Of a stretch of 64,000 nucleotides of DNA, positions 33,449 to 43,060 are shown in pieces; the stretch's first letter is position 1, and every line of letters begins with the position of its first letter. The translations under genes and the position numbers were made by a program. Below the pieces are notes generated by a model. The model saw nothing but the letters and a program-made list of their open reading frames with translations, was not told where the DNA came from and searched no databases. Origin of the DNA: Nitrospira defluvii (GTDB lineage: Bacteria; Nitrospirota; Nitrospiria; Nitrospirales; Nitrospiraceae); NCBI GenBank assembly GCA_011525625.1, contig WYAX01000015.1:62001-126000 (forward strand). The letters are read 5' to 3'.

Positions 33449-33847
33449 ATGTCAAAGTCGACATATAGCCGAGCCGATCGGGTGGCCGATCAGATCCGCA
33501 TGGAAGTAGCTGACATTCTCATGCGGAAGATCAAAGATCCGCGTGTGCGGTCCGTGACCGTGACGGATGTCGAGTTGACGAAGGATTTGCGCATTGCGCG
33601 CGTCTTCGTGACGACGATGGAGCAAAACAAGGACGAGCGGCACGTATTCGACGGGTTGGCGAAGGCGAGCGGGTTTGTGCGGGCGGAATTAGGCCGTCGT
33701 CTGGCGTTGCGCTATCTGCCGGAAGTGATCTTCATGAAGGATGTCAGCGGCGTACGGGCGGATCGGGTGCTGAAGCTATTGGACGGATTGCAGCACGACG
33801 AAGCGAAGCAAGAGGTGCTCATGGAATCTCCTCGCACCGATGTTTAG
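33449..33847 (+). CDS. rbfA: Ribosome-binding factor A
   Basis: 132 residues, KH-like fold. R-V-A-D-Q-I-R-M-E-V-A-D-I-L, K-D-P-R-V-R-S-V-T-V-T-D-V-E-L-T-K-D-L and L-G-R-R-L-A-L-R-Y-L-P-E are family hallmarks. It binds the 30S neck during late 16S rRNA maturation. The gene follows DUF503 by 9 bases and precedes truB by 3. Confidence 0.94.
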   Translation: MSKSTYSRADRVADQIRMEVADILMRKIKDPRVRSVTVTDVELTKDLRIARVFVTTMEQNKDERHVFDGLAKASGFVRAELGRRLALRYLPEVIFMKDVSGVRADRVLKLLDGLQHDEAKQEVLMESPRTDV

Positions 33848-33850
33848 CAG

Positions 33851-34882
33851 ATGATCGCGATGCCGACGACGGAATCCCAGGTCGTGAGGAAGCTTCAGGA
33901 CGGAGTGCTGAATGTCCATAAGGAAGCGGGGTGGACGTCTCACGACGTAGTGGCGCGCATCCGTGGGAAGTTGCGCGGGATCAAGCTTGGACACGCGGGA
34001 ACGTTGGACCCAGCCGCCACCGGGGTGCTGCCTTTACTCCTGGGTCGCGGGACACGTATCGCAGAATATTTGCTCGAGTGGGATAAGACCTATCTCGCCG
34101 AATTGCGACTCGGTGAAACAACCGACACGCAAGATGCCACGGGAGCGGTGCTCCAGCGTTCGCCGGTCGGTTCGCTGAGTGAAGCATGCCTCCGTGAGGT
34201 TGTCGCCGGGTTTGAGGGGCCTATTCAACAGATTCCCCCCATGTATTCAGCGGTAAAGGTTGGGGGAGTTCCTCTCTATAAGTCTGCACGGGCCGGCAAA
34301 GACGTGGCGCGTCAGCCGCGAGAGGTCACCATCTATCGGCTTGAAGTTGTGAGCGTGCAACTCCCGCACGTGATGCTTCGCGTGACGTGCTCAAAGGGGA
34401 CGTATATCCGAACATTGTGTGCGGATATCGGCGCGCAGTTAGGGACCGGCGGCCATCTGGGGTCGCTCGTTCGTGAGCGTGTGGGGCCGTTAGTGCTGGA
34501 ACAGGCGTTGACCGTCGGCGAGGTTGAGACGCGAGTGGCGCAGGGCGCATTGGAAGCATCGATGCTCACGTTGGATGAGGCGTTGGTCGGACTTCCGGTG
34601 TGCAGAATCGGCGCGGGAACGGCTAAGCGGGTGTTGCACGGTATGCCGGTTCCTGGTTCGGAAGTCCTGGGATGGGAAGGGGTGCCCACGGCATTTACTG
34701 AAGGGGCCAGTCGGGCGGTTCGTATCAAAGACGGAGAGGGGCGGTTGTTGGCCATCGGCACTCTGCCCGCTGGATTCAGCGTTCAAGGGGGCCGCGCGGG
34801 AGAGCTCCCGATCGCCGTGTCAAAAGTATTGGTCACAGATGAGTCACAGGGGGCAAGTATCGAGAACTCAATAGAGGAGTAG
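33851..34882 (+). CDS. truB: tRNA pseudouridine(55) synthase
   Basis: 343 residues. N-V-H-K-E-A-G-W-T-S-H-D-V-V matches the TruB opening. The catalytic aspartate is D53 in G-H-A-G-T-L-D-P-A-A-T-G-V-L-P. The C-terminal PUA-like region covers about 260-320. It makes pseudouridine 55 in the T arm of tRNAs. The first few residues (M-I-A-M-P) are unconserved, and the ATG at 33860 is an alternative start. Confidence 0.95.
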   Translation: MIAMPTTESQVVRKLQDGVLNVHKEAGWTSHDVVARIRGKLRGIKLGHAGTLDPAATGVLPLLLGRGTRIAEYLLEWDKTYLAELRLGETTDTQDATGAVLQRSPVGSLSEACLREVVAGFEGPIQQIPPMYSAVKVGGVPLYKSARAGKDVARQPREVTIYRLEVVSVQLPHVMLRVTCSKGTYIRTLCADIGAQLGTGGHLGSLVRERVGPLVLEQALTVGEVETRVAQGALEASMLTLDEALVGLPVCRIGAGTAKRVLHGMPVPGSEVLGWEGVPTAFTEGASRAVRIKDGEGRLLAIGTLPAGFSVQGGRAGELPIAVSKVLVTDESQGASIENSIEE

Positions 34883-34888
34883 GGACGT

Positions 34889-35158
34889 ATGGCACTGGTG
34901 AAAGAAGTAAAAACAGAATTGGTAAAGAACTTCCAAAAGCACGAGAAGGATACCGGATCCCCGGAGGTGCAAATCGCCATTCTCACGAATCGCATCACGT
35001 ATCTGACGGAACATTTCAAGTTGCACAAGAAGGACCACCATTCGCGGCGTGGATTGTTGACGCTGGTAGGGCGGCGCCGTCGGTTGTTGGACTATCTGCG
35101 GCGCATCGAAGAGAGTCGCTATCGGGCTGTGATTGAGCGCCTGGGCATCCGCAAGTAG
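34889..35158 (+). CDS. rpsO: 30S ribosomal protein S15
   Basis: 89 residues, exact family length. [16 protein letters not shown] and [21 protein letters not shown] are signature stretches that contact 16S rRNA. It sits 6 bases after truB and is separated from pnp by a structured 170-base leader. Confidence 0.97.
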   Translation: MALVKEVKTELVKNFQKHEKDTGSPEVQIAILTNRITYLTEHFKLHKKDHHSRRGLLTLVGRRRRLLDYLRRIEESRYRAVIERLGIRK

Positions 35159-35172
35159 TCGGGTGACTGAAT

Positions 35173-35200
35173 CGGCCGCCACCGTGTTGCGTGGCGGCCG
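35173..35200 (+). terminator. Hairpin after rpsO
   Basis: CGGCCGCCAC and GTGGCGGCCG form a perfect 10-bp stem with an 8-base loop, 14 bases after the rpsO stop. No T run follows, so it may be a partial terminator or processing site. Confidence 0.5.
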
Positions 35201-35231
35201 ACCTATTGTCCCCGCAGGTGAACACTGAAAC

Positions 35232-35285
35232 ACGTTCAAGTGGAGGGAACCACATGCAACGGCAGCTGTTGTATGGTTTGAACGT
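35232..35285 (+). promoter_or_regulatory. Long leader hairpin ahead of pnp
   Basis: ACGTTCAA (35232-35239) pairs with TTGAACGT (35278-35285), and inside it CATGCAAC (35253-35260) pairs with GTTGTATG (35268-35275). The position matches the RNase III-cut leader through which PNPase represses its own message in E. coli; the same use here is inferred. Confidence 0.6.
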
Positions 35286-35328
35286 ATCTCTGTGGGCATC
35301 TGTGGGATTTAACCGGAGGAGACCATAG

Positions 35329-37446
35329 ATGAAACATGTTGTAGAGATCGAGCTGGCAGGCCGCCGCTTGACGTTGGAAACCGGCCGAATTGCCAAGCAG
35401 GCAGACGGTGCGATTTGGGCTACCTACGGCGACACGGTGGTGTTGGCGACCGCGGTTGCGTCCCAGACGGCGAAGCCGGGTGTGGATTTTCTCCCGCTAA
35501 CGGTGGACTACCAGGAGAAGACCTACGCGGCCGGCAAGATTCCCGGCGGCTACTTCAAGCGCGAAGGTCGTCCGTCGGAGCGAGAGGTGTTGACCAGCCG
35601 GTTGATTGATCGTCCGCTTCGGCCCCTCTTTCCCGAGGGGTATTATTTTGAAACTCAGGTCATCACCTCCGTGCTGTCGGCAGATAAGACCGGCGTATCT
35701 GATGTCATTGCGATCATCGCCGCATCTGCGGCTCTGTCGATTTCGTCGATTCCGTTCAACGGACCGATCGCCGGTGTGAAAATCGGTCGCGTGAACGGAC
35801 AGTTGGTGGTCAACCCCGACCTAGAGACGTTGGAAACCAGCGAGCTCCAGCTCGTGGTGGCAGGTACTGCCGATGCCGTGATGATGGTTGAGGCGGGAGC
35901 CAATGAGTTGTCGGAAGCGACTATGTTGGAGGCGATCGAACTCGCGCACAGCGAGATTAAGAAAATCGTCGCGAAGATTGAAGAACTGCGTGCGCTGGCC
36001 GGGAAGCCGAAACGGGTTGTGACGCAAGAACCGATCGATGCTGCCTTGGCCGAACAGGTGCGCAAGTTGGTTGCCGGACCGATTCGCGAAGCGATCCTCA
36101 TTCCCAATAAGAGCGCCCGACAGGAGCGGTTGGATCAGGTGTTGGCTGAGACGCTCGCGGCGCTGAAGTCTGATGAGCCAAATCGGGATCGCCACATCAA
36201 GATCATCTTCCATGGATTGGAGTACACCGAAGTCCGTAACATGATTCTTGAGAAGCGGGTTCGCGCGGATGGCCGTGGGCCTGCGGACATTCGCCCGATT
36301 ACCTGCGAAGTGGGGGTGCTACCGCGCGCACACGGATCGGCGGTGTTTACCCGTGGAGAAACGCAGAGTTTGGCGGTGGTCACGTTGGGGACCACCGACG
36401 ATGAACAGCGCATTGACGCGCTGGAGGGAGAGTATATGCGCACGTTCATGCTGCATTATAACTTTCCCCCCTTCAGCGTCGGCGAGGCGCGGCCGCTTCG
36501 GTCTCCCGGACGCCGTGAAGTGGGGCACGGGGCACTTGCCGAACGTGCGTTGAAGTCGATTATGCCTGGGAAGGATAAATTCCCCTATACCGTCCGGATT
36601 GTGTCGGAGATTCTGGAGTCCAACGGCTCCTCGTCCATGGCGACGGTGTGTGGAGGCACTCTGGCGCTGTTGGATGCGGGGGTGCCGATCAAGGAGCCGG
36701 TGGCCGGCATCGCCATGGGATTGATCAAGGAAGGCACCCAAGTGCTGGTGCTGTCCGATATTCTTGGGCTTGAGGATCACTTGGGTGATATGGACTTCAA
36801 AGTGACCGGGACCAAAAATGGTGTCACGGCGCTGCAGATGGACATCAAGATCGGGGGGATCACGTCCGAACTGATGCGGGAAGCGCTGGCACAGGCGAAG
36901 GCGGGCCGGCTGCACATCCTGGGGTGTATGGCTCAGGCCCTGACCGCCCCGCGGACCAAGTTGTCCGCCTTCGCTCCGCGTATTTTCCCGATGAAGATCA
37001 AGCAAGACAAGATTCGGGATGTGATCGGGCCGGGTGGCAAAATGATCCGCAGCATCATTGCCGAGACCGGGGTGAAGATCAATGTCGAGGATACGGGCGA
37101 TGTGACGATTGCTTCATCGGACGAGGCGTCGGCACAGAAGGCGATTGACATGATCAAACGCCTGACCGAAGAAGTCGAAGTCGGGAAAATTTATCAGGGC
37201 ACAGTCCGGAAAATCATGGATTTCGGCGCCTTTGTCGAGGTCCTGCCTGGTACGGACGGATTGGTGCATATCTCTCAATTGGCCCACCACCGTGTGAAAG
37301 CGGTCACCGATGAGGTTTCTGAAGGCGACCAGATCCTGGTGAAGGTGCTGGAAATCGACAAGCAGGGCAAAATTCGCCTCAGCCGGAAAGAAGCGATGCC
37401 GGCTCCAGCCGGGTCTCCGGCCACTGAACCAACGCCTGCGGGATAA
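35329..37446 (+). CDS. pnp: Polyribonucleotide nucleotidyltransferase
   Basis: 705 residues with an AGGAG site. Two RNase PH-like domains (about 5-215 and 300-530), with an all-helical linker between and R-S-P-G-R-R-E-V-G-H-G-A-L-A near the active site of the second. A KH domain (about 550-610, D-V-I-G-P-G-G-K-M-I-R) and an S1 domain (about 620-690, G-T-V-R-K-I-M-D-F-G-A-F-V-E) finish it. It degrades RNA 3'-5' with phosphate as a trimer. Confidence 0.97.
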   Translation: MKHVVEIELAGRRLTLETGRIAKQADGAIWATYGDTVVLATAVASQTAKPGVDFLPLTVDYQEKTYAAGKIPGGYFKREGRPSEREVLTSRLIDRPLRPLFPEGYYFETQVITSVLSADKTGVSDVIAIIAASAALSISSIPFNGPIAGVKIGRVNGQLVVNPDLETLETSELQLVVAGTADAVMMVEAGANELSEATMLEAIELAHSEIKKIVAKIEELRALAGKPKRVVTQEPIDAALAEQVRKLVAGPIREAILIPNKSARQERLDQVLAETLAALKSDEPNRDRHIKIIFHGLEYTEVRNMILEKRVRADGRGPADIRPITCEVGVLPRAHGSAVFTRGETQSLAVVTLGTTDDEQRIDALEGEYMRTFMLHYNFPPFSVGEARPLRSPGRREVGHGALAERALKSIMPGKDKFPYTVRIVSEILESNGSSSMATVCGGTLALLDAGVPIKEPVAGIAMGLIKEGTQVLVLSDILGLEDHLGDMDFKVTGTKNGVTALQMDIKIGGITSELMREALAQAKAGRLHILGCMAQALTAPRTKLSAFAPRIFPMKIKQDKIRDVIGPGGKMIRSIIAETGVKINVEDTGDVTIASSDEASAQKAIDMIKRLTEEVEVGKIYQGTVRKIMDFGAFVEVLPGTDGLVHISQLAHHRVKAVTDEVSEGDQILVKVLEIDKQGKIRLSRKEAMPAPAGSPATEPTPAG

Positions 37447-37452
37447 TCGATC

Positions 37453-38706
37453 GTGTATCGAAAGATCGTGCTCGACAACCGGTTGCGCATCGTGGCCGAA
37501 CTGCTTCCGACCTTGAAGTCCGTCACCATCGGGATCTGGGTCAACGTCGGATCACGCGATGAGCGACCGGGGGAAGAGGGGTTGTCCCACTTTCTCGAGC
37601 ACATGTTTTTTAAGGGGACGCGAAGTCGAACGGCTACGCAGATTTCCCGCGAAATTGATGCCCTCGGTGGGGAGATGAATGCCTTCACCACCCGGGAGAC
37701 GACGACTTTTTACGTCAAGGTGCTGGATCAACAATTGGAGGCGGCCCTGGAGCTGCTCTCCGACTTGTTCTACCGTTCCCGATTTGAGCCCAAGGAAGTC
37801 GAGAAGGAAAAGCAGGTGGTCTTGGAAGAGATCCGGATGGTTCAGGATGATCCGGAGGATCTTGTCCAAGAACTCCATATGAAGCACACGCTTGGCAGTC
37901 ATCCGTTGGGGAGGCCTATCCTTGGGCAGGCTCCAAGGATTCAGGCATTGGGGCGCAAAGACCTCCTGTCCTATGTCGGTTCGCACTACGATCCGGAGCG
38001 CACGGTGATCGCAGTGGCGGGCAATTTTACGTGGAAGCGTCTTGAGTCACTGTTGGCTCGCTATTTCTCCGCATCCCACAAGGGGGCGTCGGTCCAACCA
38101 AGCCGTCGTCCGCCGGAAGTTTGTGGGGGCGTGCTGGTGAAACGTAAATCGCTCGAACAAGTACATTTGTGCTTGGGGCTGCAGGGACTGAGTGCTGGAC
38201 ACAAGGATCGGTATGCGGCGCACGCGTTGAACGGTGTGCTCGGTGGAAGCGTCAGTTCTCGTCTGTTTCAAGAGGTGCGGGAGAAGCGCGGGCTGGTCTA
38301 CTCCATCTATTCGTTCTTATCCACGTACTCGGATGGAGGCATGACCACGGTCTACGCAGGCACGCGGCCCAAAGAGGTGGAGCGTGTGGTGGAAGTCGTG
38401 TGCCGTGAACTGAAGAAGCTTCGTACGAACGGGATCGATGCCAAAGACCTGGCTCGGGTGAAAAATCAAATGAAGGGCAGTCTCATGCTGAGTCTCGAAA
38501 GTTCTCATAGTCGGATGAGCAAGTTGGCAAAGGACGAGTTGACGCAGGGGAGCCATGTCTCTCTCGAGCAGATGCTCGGTGAGATTGACCGAGTCACCAC
38601 AGCCCAGGTGTATCGAGTGGCGCAGACCTTGCTCGATCAACGGTGTCTTGCTATCACGGCGCTTGGGCCAATTCCTGCGAACAGTCTGCGGTCATTTGCA
38701 TCATAA
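37453..38706 (+). CDS. M16 family zinc peptidase
   Basis: 417 residues from a GTG, 6 bases after pnp. The inverted zinc motif H46-F-L-E49-H50 and the downstream E-x6-E (E126) are intact, so the enzyme should be active. The second half (R-G-L-V-Y-S-I-Y-S-F-L) is the partner domain of mitochondrial processing peptidase relatives. Such genes often follow pnp. No signal peptide; cytosolic. Confidence 0.92.
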   Translation: MYRKIVLDNRLRIVAELLPTLKSVTIGIWVNVGSRDERPGEEGLSHFLEHMFFKGTRSRTATQISREIDALGGEMNAFTTRETTTFYVKVLDQQLEAALELLSDLFYRSRFEPKEVEKEKQVVLEEIRMVQDDPEDLVQELHMKHTLGSHPLGRPILGQAPRIQALGRKDLLSYVGSHYDPERTVIAVAGNFTWKRLESLLARYFSASHKGASVQPSRRPPEVCGGVLVKRKSLEQVHLCLGLQGLSAGHKDRYAAHALNGVLGGSVSSRLFQEVREKRGLVYSIYSFLSTYSDGGMTTVYAGTRPKEVERVVEVVCRELKKLRTNGIDAKDLARVKNQMKGSLMLSLESSHSRMSKLAKDELTQGSHVSLEQMLGEIDRVTTAQVYRVAQTLLDQRCLAITALGPIPANSLRSFAS

Positions 38707-39078
38707 TCGATCACAAGGCGTTGCGGGCTTCGGTGGGACAAGCAAGTATTCATGGGAAAAACAACCGGACATTCTCATAGGAGAACTATCCAACTGGTTG
38801 AATATTCAGAGCCTTGGCGGTAGAGATTGAAGCAAAATTTTAGGAAAACATTTTCTTGACACGATTAGTGGATTTAAGTACCATGGCCGCGTTTTCGTCC
38901 CATAAGTTCGAATTTATTTCGACTGCATTACAGGGGAAGGTAAGCAGAGAGAAAGGGGGTGTGGTTCGCACTTCCTCCTGCTAGCGCGTTCTCTGGATTT
39001 GTGTTTTTTTGAACTATTTTTTTGGATATTGTGATTCAACGGTTCTCTAGTCATCATTTTTCCAAGGAGGGTAGGGTT
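38707..39078 (+). other. Intergenic region with promoter
   Basis: About 370 bases, AT-richer than its surroundings, with no supported gene. It holds the promoter noted separately, a run of Ts around 39000-39022 and an AAGGAGG at 39063-39069 that serves the next gene. Confidence 0.5.
38856..38884 (+). promoter_or_regulatory. Promoter for the exported pair
   Basis: TTGACA (38856-38861), exactly 17 bases, then TACCAT (38879-38884). The implied leader is about 185 bases. Confidence 0.55.
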
Positions 39079-39588
39079 ATGAATAGGGTCGGAATTCTAG
39101 CCGCACTTGCAGTCGCCTCCGTTGCTGGCTTGCTGACCGCCGAGATTTCTCTGGCGGCCGACAATGCTGGGGGGGGAGTCAGTGGAGTGATCGCCGGTAG
39201 TGACAAGGCCTACAAAGGTGAGCCTACCAACACCCTGAAGGGCCGTGTCTGGTCGCAGTGGGCCGACAATCCTGACGGCGAAATTTTGTTCGGTATTCAG
39301 TACTGGAACACCGGTGATCCCGCTTCCGGTGAGGGTGGTGGCCGTTCCTCAACTCAGATGGATGTGAAACCGCCGGATCCCTTATTCACCTGTTGCGCCT
39401 GGGGATTCACTGGGGGCACAGACAAGAATAATCCCTATGCCGGCTGGTATCATGCTGCGACGACCGTTCGATTGGCAGTCAAGGACAAGGGCCTGATGGA
39501 TCAAATCATCAAGGCGTCGCAAGAGCTGGTTGCGATGGAAGTGACCCTCGATGGTCGTACCATCACCGGATTCAAGGTTCTCAAGTAG
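39079..39588 (+). CDS. Exported protein of unknown function, first of a pair
   Basis: 169 residues from the ATG at 39079 with AAGGAGG nine bases upstream; an in-frame ATG at 39022 has no such site. The signal peptide (L-A-A-L-A-V-A-S-V-A-G-L-L-T-A) ends near S-L-A-A-D. The mature part has T-L-K-G-R-V-W-S-Q-W, a Gly-rich stretch, an adjacent Cys pair (F-T-C-C-A-W) and a C-terminal strand-helix-strand. It shares the L-x-G-R-V opening with the next gene. Family unknown; likely periplasmic or outer-membrane. Confidence 0.65.
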   Translation: MNRVGILAALAVASVAGLLTAEISLAADNAGGGVSGVIAGSDKAYKGEPTNTLKGRVWSQWADNPDGEILFGIQYWNTGDPASGEGGGRSSTQMDVKPPDPLFTCCAWGFTGGTDKNNPYAGWYHAATTVRLAVKDKGLMDQIIKASQELVAMEVTLDGRTITGFKVLK

Positions 39589-39648
39589 AATTTATACGCG
39601 AGGCGACATTCTTTAGACTCTTTTGTCTTCTTTAAGGAGGATGTGATT

Positions 39649-40299
39649 ATGAAGCTTCAAAAGCAAGGGTGGACCTTCATGGCTGCCGCAGCTTTGGTGG
39701 TAAGTTTTGCCTCCACCGCGCTGGCCATCGAGGCGTTCCAAGAGCGTTTTGAGTGGGGAGATCTGAGCAAGCCCACGACGTTGCAGGGTCGGGTCATCAT
39801 CTTGGATCCGTATGATGAGGCCGTCTGGTTGAACATCGCCGTGTTCGGGGGCAATGCGGAGAGTGGGTTGTGGTGGCAACGCGTCCATCCAGGAAAGAAT
39901 CTGAAGTTCTATCCGGCCGACAAGAATGTGTGGGAGCAGCTGAAGTCGATGGCCCGTCCGCATTCCGGTCCTGCTGCCGCGAAGGAAGTTCCTCCGGGCT
40001 CTCCGACCACGCTGGTTGAGTTTGTGGCTCAAGAGACCGAGCAAAACCATCGCGTGATCACTTCCGTGAAGAAGCTGAATGACAATGCCGGTGATATGGG
40101 CAAGCCGAAGAGCATCTCTTCTCTCCGATTGAAGGATTGCGATGGGAAGCATGAAATGGACGCTGCGTGCGCGAAGGCCAAGCAGACGTTGAACACGGCC
40201 CCGAAGTCCGAGCCGCGGTTGCAGTATGATGTGCTTCTCCCGAGCGGAAAGCCGATTTCTGGCTTAATTCCTTGGACTGCACATTACAGCGGTCATTGA
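39649..40299 (+). CDS. Exported protein of unknown function, second of a pair
   Basis: 216 residues from the ATG at 39649 with AAGGAGG eight bases upstream; the GTG at 39643 is too close to the site. A signal peptide (M-A-A-A-A-L-V-V-S-F-A-S-T-A-L-A) is followed by T-L-Q-G-R-V-I-I-L-D, a Trp-containing stretch (S-G-L-W-W-Q-R-V) and, late, two cysteines (D-C-D and A-A-C-A-K). The end is beta-rich. The strong ribosome site suggests abundance. It ends at a good terminator. No family recognised. Confidence 0.65.
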   Translation: MKLQKQGWTFMAAAALVVSFASTALAIEAFQERFEWGDLSKPTTLQGRVIILDPYDEAVWLNIAVFGGNAESGLWWQRVHPGKNLKFYPADKNVWEQLKSMARPHSGPAAAKEVPPGSPTTLVEFVAQETEQNHRVITSVKKLNDNAGDMGKPKSISSLRLKDCDGKHEMDAACAKAKQTLNTAPKSEPRLQYDVLLPSGKPISGLIPWTAHYSGH

Positions 40300-40328
40300 T
40301 CTTCGAGACCCAGGGCTGGGTTTGAATG

Positions 40329-40362
40329 AGGCGGCACTCCCCTAGGGGTGCCGCCTTTTTCT
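40329..40362. terminator. Terminator between the exported pair and mutS
   Basis: AGGCGGCACTCCCC pairs with GGGGTGCCGCCT, followed by TTTTTC. It can serve convergent transcripts from both sides. Confidence 0.8.
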
Positions 40363-40408
40363 TTGTTCTCAACGAAGGGAAGGCAGCTGGGTCGAGTCGA
40401 GCGGGAGA

Positions 40409-43060
40409 CTATTCTTCTTGCAAGAGGCGCTGTTGGAGTGCGGCGAGCCGATTGAGGGCATCGAGCGGTGTCATGGAGAAGAGATCGATCTGCCGGACTT
40501 CCTCCAGCATGGGGTGAGGCGCAGGCAGGGTGGAGTCGAATTGCAGTGCCTGTTGAGTTTCGCGAATGGGTTCTTGTGAGGAAGTTGTAGATTCGAGCTG
40601 TGCCAGGACCGCCTTGGCTCTGTGTATCACCGCCTCTGGAAGGCCTGCCAGCTGAGCCACGTGAATGCCATAACTACGATCAGCCCCACCCGGAATGATC
40701 TTGCGGAGAAAGAGGACGTGACCGTTCCGTTCCTGGACGGCCACAGAATAGTTTGTAATCCCTTCCCGTAACCCTTCCAGCTGCGTCATTTCATGGTAGT
40801 GCGTCGCGAACAGCGTGCGCGCCCCGAGTCGCACGGGGTCCTGGATAAATTCTGCGATGGCCCAGGCAATGCTCAACCCATCATACGTGCTAGTTCCTCG
40901 CCCGACCTCATCAAGAAGGATCAAGCTGCGTGCCGTGGCACAGTGAAGAATATGGGCGGATTCCGTCATTTCGACCATGAAGGTGCTTTGACCTGCGGCC
41001 AGATTGTCTGAGGCTCCCACGCGGGTGAAGATACGGTCCGCTAGGCCGATCCGAGCCTCGGTTGCCGGCACGAAGCTACCCATCTGCGCCATCAACGTAA
41101 TCAGCGCGACTTGCCGGAGATAGGTACTCTTTCCGGCCATGTTCGGCCCAGTAATGATGTGGAGGCGGCTCGTCCGCAGATCCAGAAAGGTATCATTGGG
41201 GACGAATCCATCGGAGAGAACGAGTCGTTCAATGACCGGGTGGCGCCCGTGGAGGATGTGAAGGACATCGCCGGTATCCACACTCGGTCGTACATAGCGA
41301 TGGAGCGCCGCAGTTTCGGCGAGGGCAGCCAGCACGTCCAGGACCGCCAGTCGTTGGCTGATCTCCTGTAGTCGTGCGGTTTGAGCGGCGAGCCTTGTCC
41401 TCAGTTGCTCAAACAGTTGTTGTTCCAGGGCGGTGAGTTTCGTATCGGCTCCGGTGACACGTTCCTCGAGTTCCTTTAACTCTGCGGTCATGAATCGCTC
41501 GGCATTGACGAGTGTCTGTTTGCGGATATAGTCGGGGGGAACCCTTCCCAGATTGGCCTTCGTAATCTCCAGGTAATAGCCGAATACCTGGTTATATCGC
41601 ACTTTCAACGACTCGATTCCGGTGCGGGCGCGTTCTTTGGCTTCCAGACCGGCGATCCAGCCTTTGCCTTCGCGGCTGGCCTTGCGGAGTTCGTCCACCT
41701 CCGGGTGGTACCCATCCTTCAGAATACCGCCATCACGAACCGACACCGGCGCTTCAGACGCGATGGCCTGCTCGATCAACTGGTACAGGTCGGTAGCGTT
41801 ATCCCATGCGGCGGTCAGATCGACCAACAGCGGAGCCTTCAGCTCCGACAACTCGGCGTGAATGGCCGGGAGCGAGGAAAGGGACAATTTGAGAGCCAAC
41901 ACATCGCGCGGGTTCGCGACGCCAAGAGATATGCGGCCACAGAGACGGGAGATGTCTTGAACGGGACGTAAGGCCGATCGAAGACGGACCCGCGTATCAA
42001 GGTGGGTATGGAATTCTTCGACTGCAGTGAGGCGTGCCTCGATGGGTGCACAGGTTATCAAGGGTCGCAAAAGCCATTCGCGGAGCAGGCGACTGCCCAT
42101 GGCGGTCACGGTCCGGTCTAAGACGCCCAGGAGGGTAGTAGATGACTGTCCCGATGACTCGTCGGTGCGGCTGGTTGATCTTACGAGTTCCAGATTGCGG
42201 ATCGTCACGCTGTCCAAGTGCATGGCATCGTGCTGATGTCGGACGCGGATCTGGCGAATGTGGTCGAGTGAGGCGGTTGGTTGCGTCTCGCGGGCGTATC
42301 GCAGGACGGCCGCTCCGGCTTGGATGCCGAGGGTCAGGTTGTGGCAGCCGAAGGCATCCAGCGAATGGACGCGAAAGTGTTCCTGCAGCCTGAGGCGTCC
42401 CGCGTCCAGGTCAAACCAGGCGGCGGGTTGCGCACAGCAGCGAAGTCCCGTCAGCTCGCTCATCCACTGGTGTTCATCGGGAGGGGGGGCCTCGGCAAAC
42501 AACAACTCTTTAGGTTCCAGTCGTGCAAGTTCGTCCAGGAGGGAGGCGTGTGCCTGAGGACCGTGAAATTCGCAGAGCCAAAACTCGCCGGTGGATACCT
42601 CTAGCGTGGCGAGGCCGAAGGAGCATTCCTTGTTGTTAGAACCGCTCAGGCGGACACGGGTTGCCACTGCAGCCAGGATGTTGGATTCTGCGGCAGGGAG
42701 AAACTCGCTATCGATCAGGGTGCCGGGTGTGTAGAGCCGGACCACTTCCCGGCGCACCAAGCCTTTGGCCAGTTTGGGGTCTTCCACTTGTTCGCACAGG
42801 GCTACGGTGCGGCCTGCACGCAGCAGCTTCGCGATATAGTTCGTGGCCGCATGGTAGGGGACGCCGCAGAGGGGGATCGGGGTACCGCTCGACTTGTCGC
42901 GAGAGGTGAGCGCGATCGACAGGAGCTTGGACGCTTCCACCGCGTCCTCTTGAAACATCTCGTAGAAATCGCCGACACGAAAAAACAGAATGGCATCGCG
43001 ATAGGCTTGCTTGATGTCGCGATATTGGCGCATCAAGGGGGTGCCGTCGGTCTCACCCAT
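40409..43060 (-). CDS. mutS: DNA mismatch repair protein MutS
   Basis: 883 residues from the ATG at 43060; the open frame extends upstream over the lapA-like gene and is discarded there. The mismatch-probing F-x-E is seen in V-G-D-F-Y-E-M-F. The core and clamp domains fill about 120-550, and the ATPase has the Walker A G-P-N-M-A-G-K-S-T, then D-E-V-G-R-G-T-S-T. It recognises mispairs. The start overlaps the upstream gene by 8 bases, the end of a five-gene unit. Confidence 0.95.
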   Translation of the reverse strand: MGETDGTPLMRQYRDIKQAYRDAILFFRVGDFYEMFQEDAVEASKLLSIALTSRDKSSGTPIPLCGVPYHAATNYIAKLLRAGRTVALCEQVEDPKLAKGLVRREVVRLYTPGTLIDSEFLPAAESNILAAVATRVRLSGSNNKECSFGLATLEVSTGEFWLCEFHGPQAHASLLDELARLEPKELLFAEAPPPDEHQWMSELTGLRCCAQPAAWFDLDAGRLRLQEHFRVHSLDAFGCHNLTLGIQAGAAVLRYARETQPTASLDHIRQIRVRHQHDAMHLDSVTIRNLELVRSTSRTDESSGQSSTTLLGVLDRTVTAMGSRLLREWLLRPLITCAPIEARLTAVEEFHTHLDTRVRLRSALRPVQDISRLCGRISLGVANPRDVLALKLSLSSLPAIHAELSELKAPLLVDLTAAWDNATDLYQLIEQAIASEAPVSVRDGGILKDGYHPEVDELRKASREGKGWIAGLEAKERARTGIESLKVRYNQVFGYYLEITKANLGRVPPDYIRKQTLVNAERFMTAELKELEERVTGADTKLTALEQQLFEQLRTRLAAQTARLQEISQRLAVLDVLAALAETAALHRYVRPSVDTGDVLHILHGRHPVIERLVLSDGFVPNDTFLDLRTSRLHIITGPNMAGKSTYLRQVALITLMAQMGSFVPATEARIGLADRIFTRVGASDNLAAGQSTFMVEMTESAHILHCATARSLILLDEVGRGTSTYDGLSIAWAIAEFIQDPVRLGARTLFATHYHEMTQLEGLREGITNYSVAVQERNGHVLFLRKIIPGGADRSYGIHVAQLAGLPEAVIHRAKAVLAQLESTTSSQEPIRETQQALQFDSTLPAPHPMLEEVRQIDLFSMTPLDALNRLAALQQRLLQEE

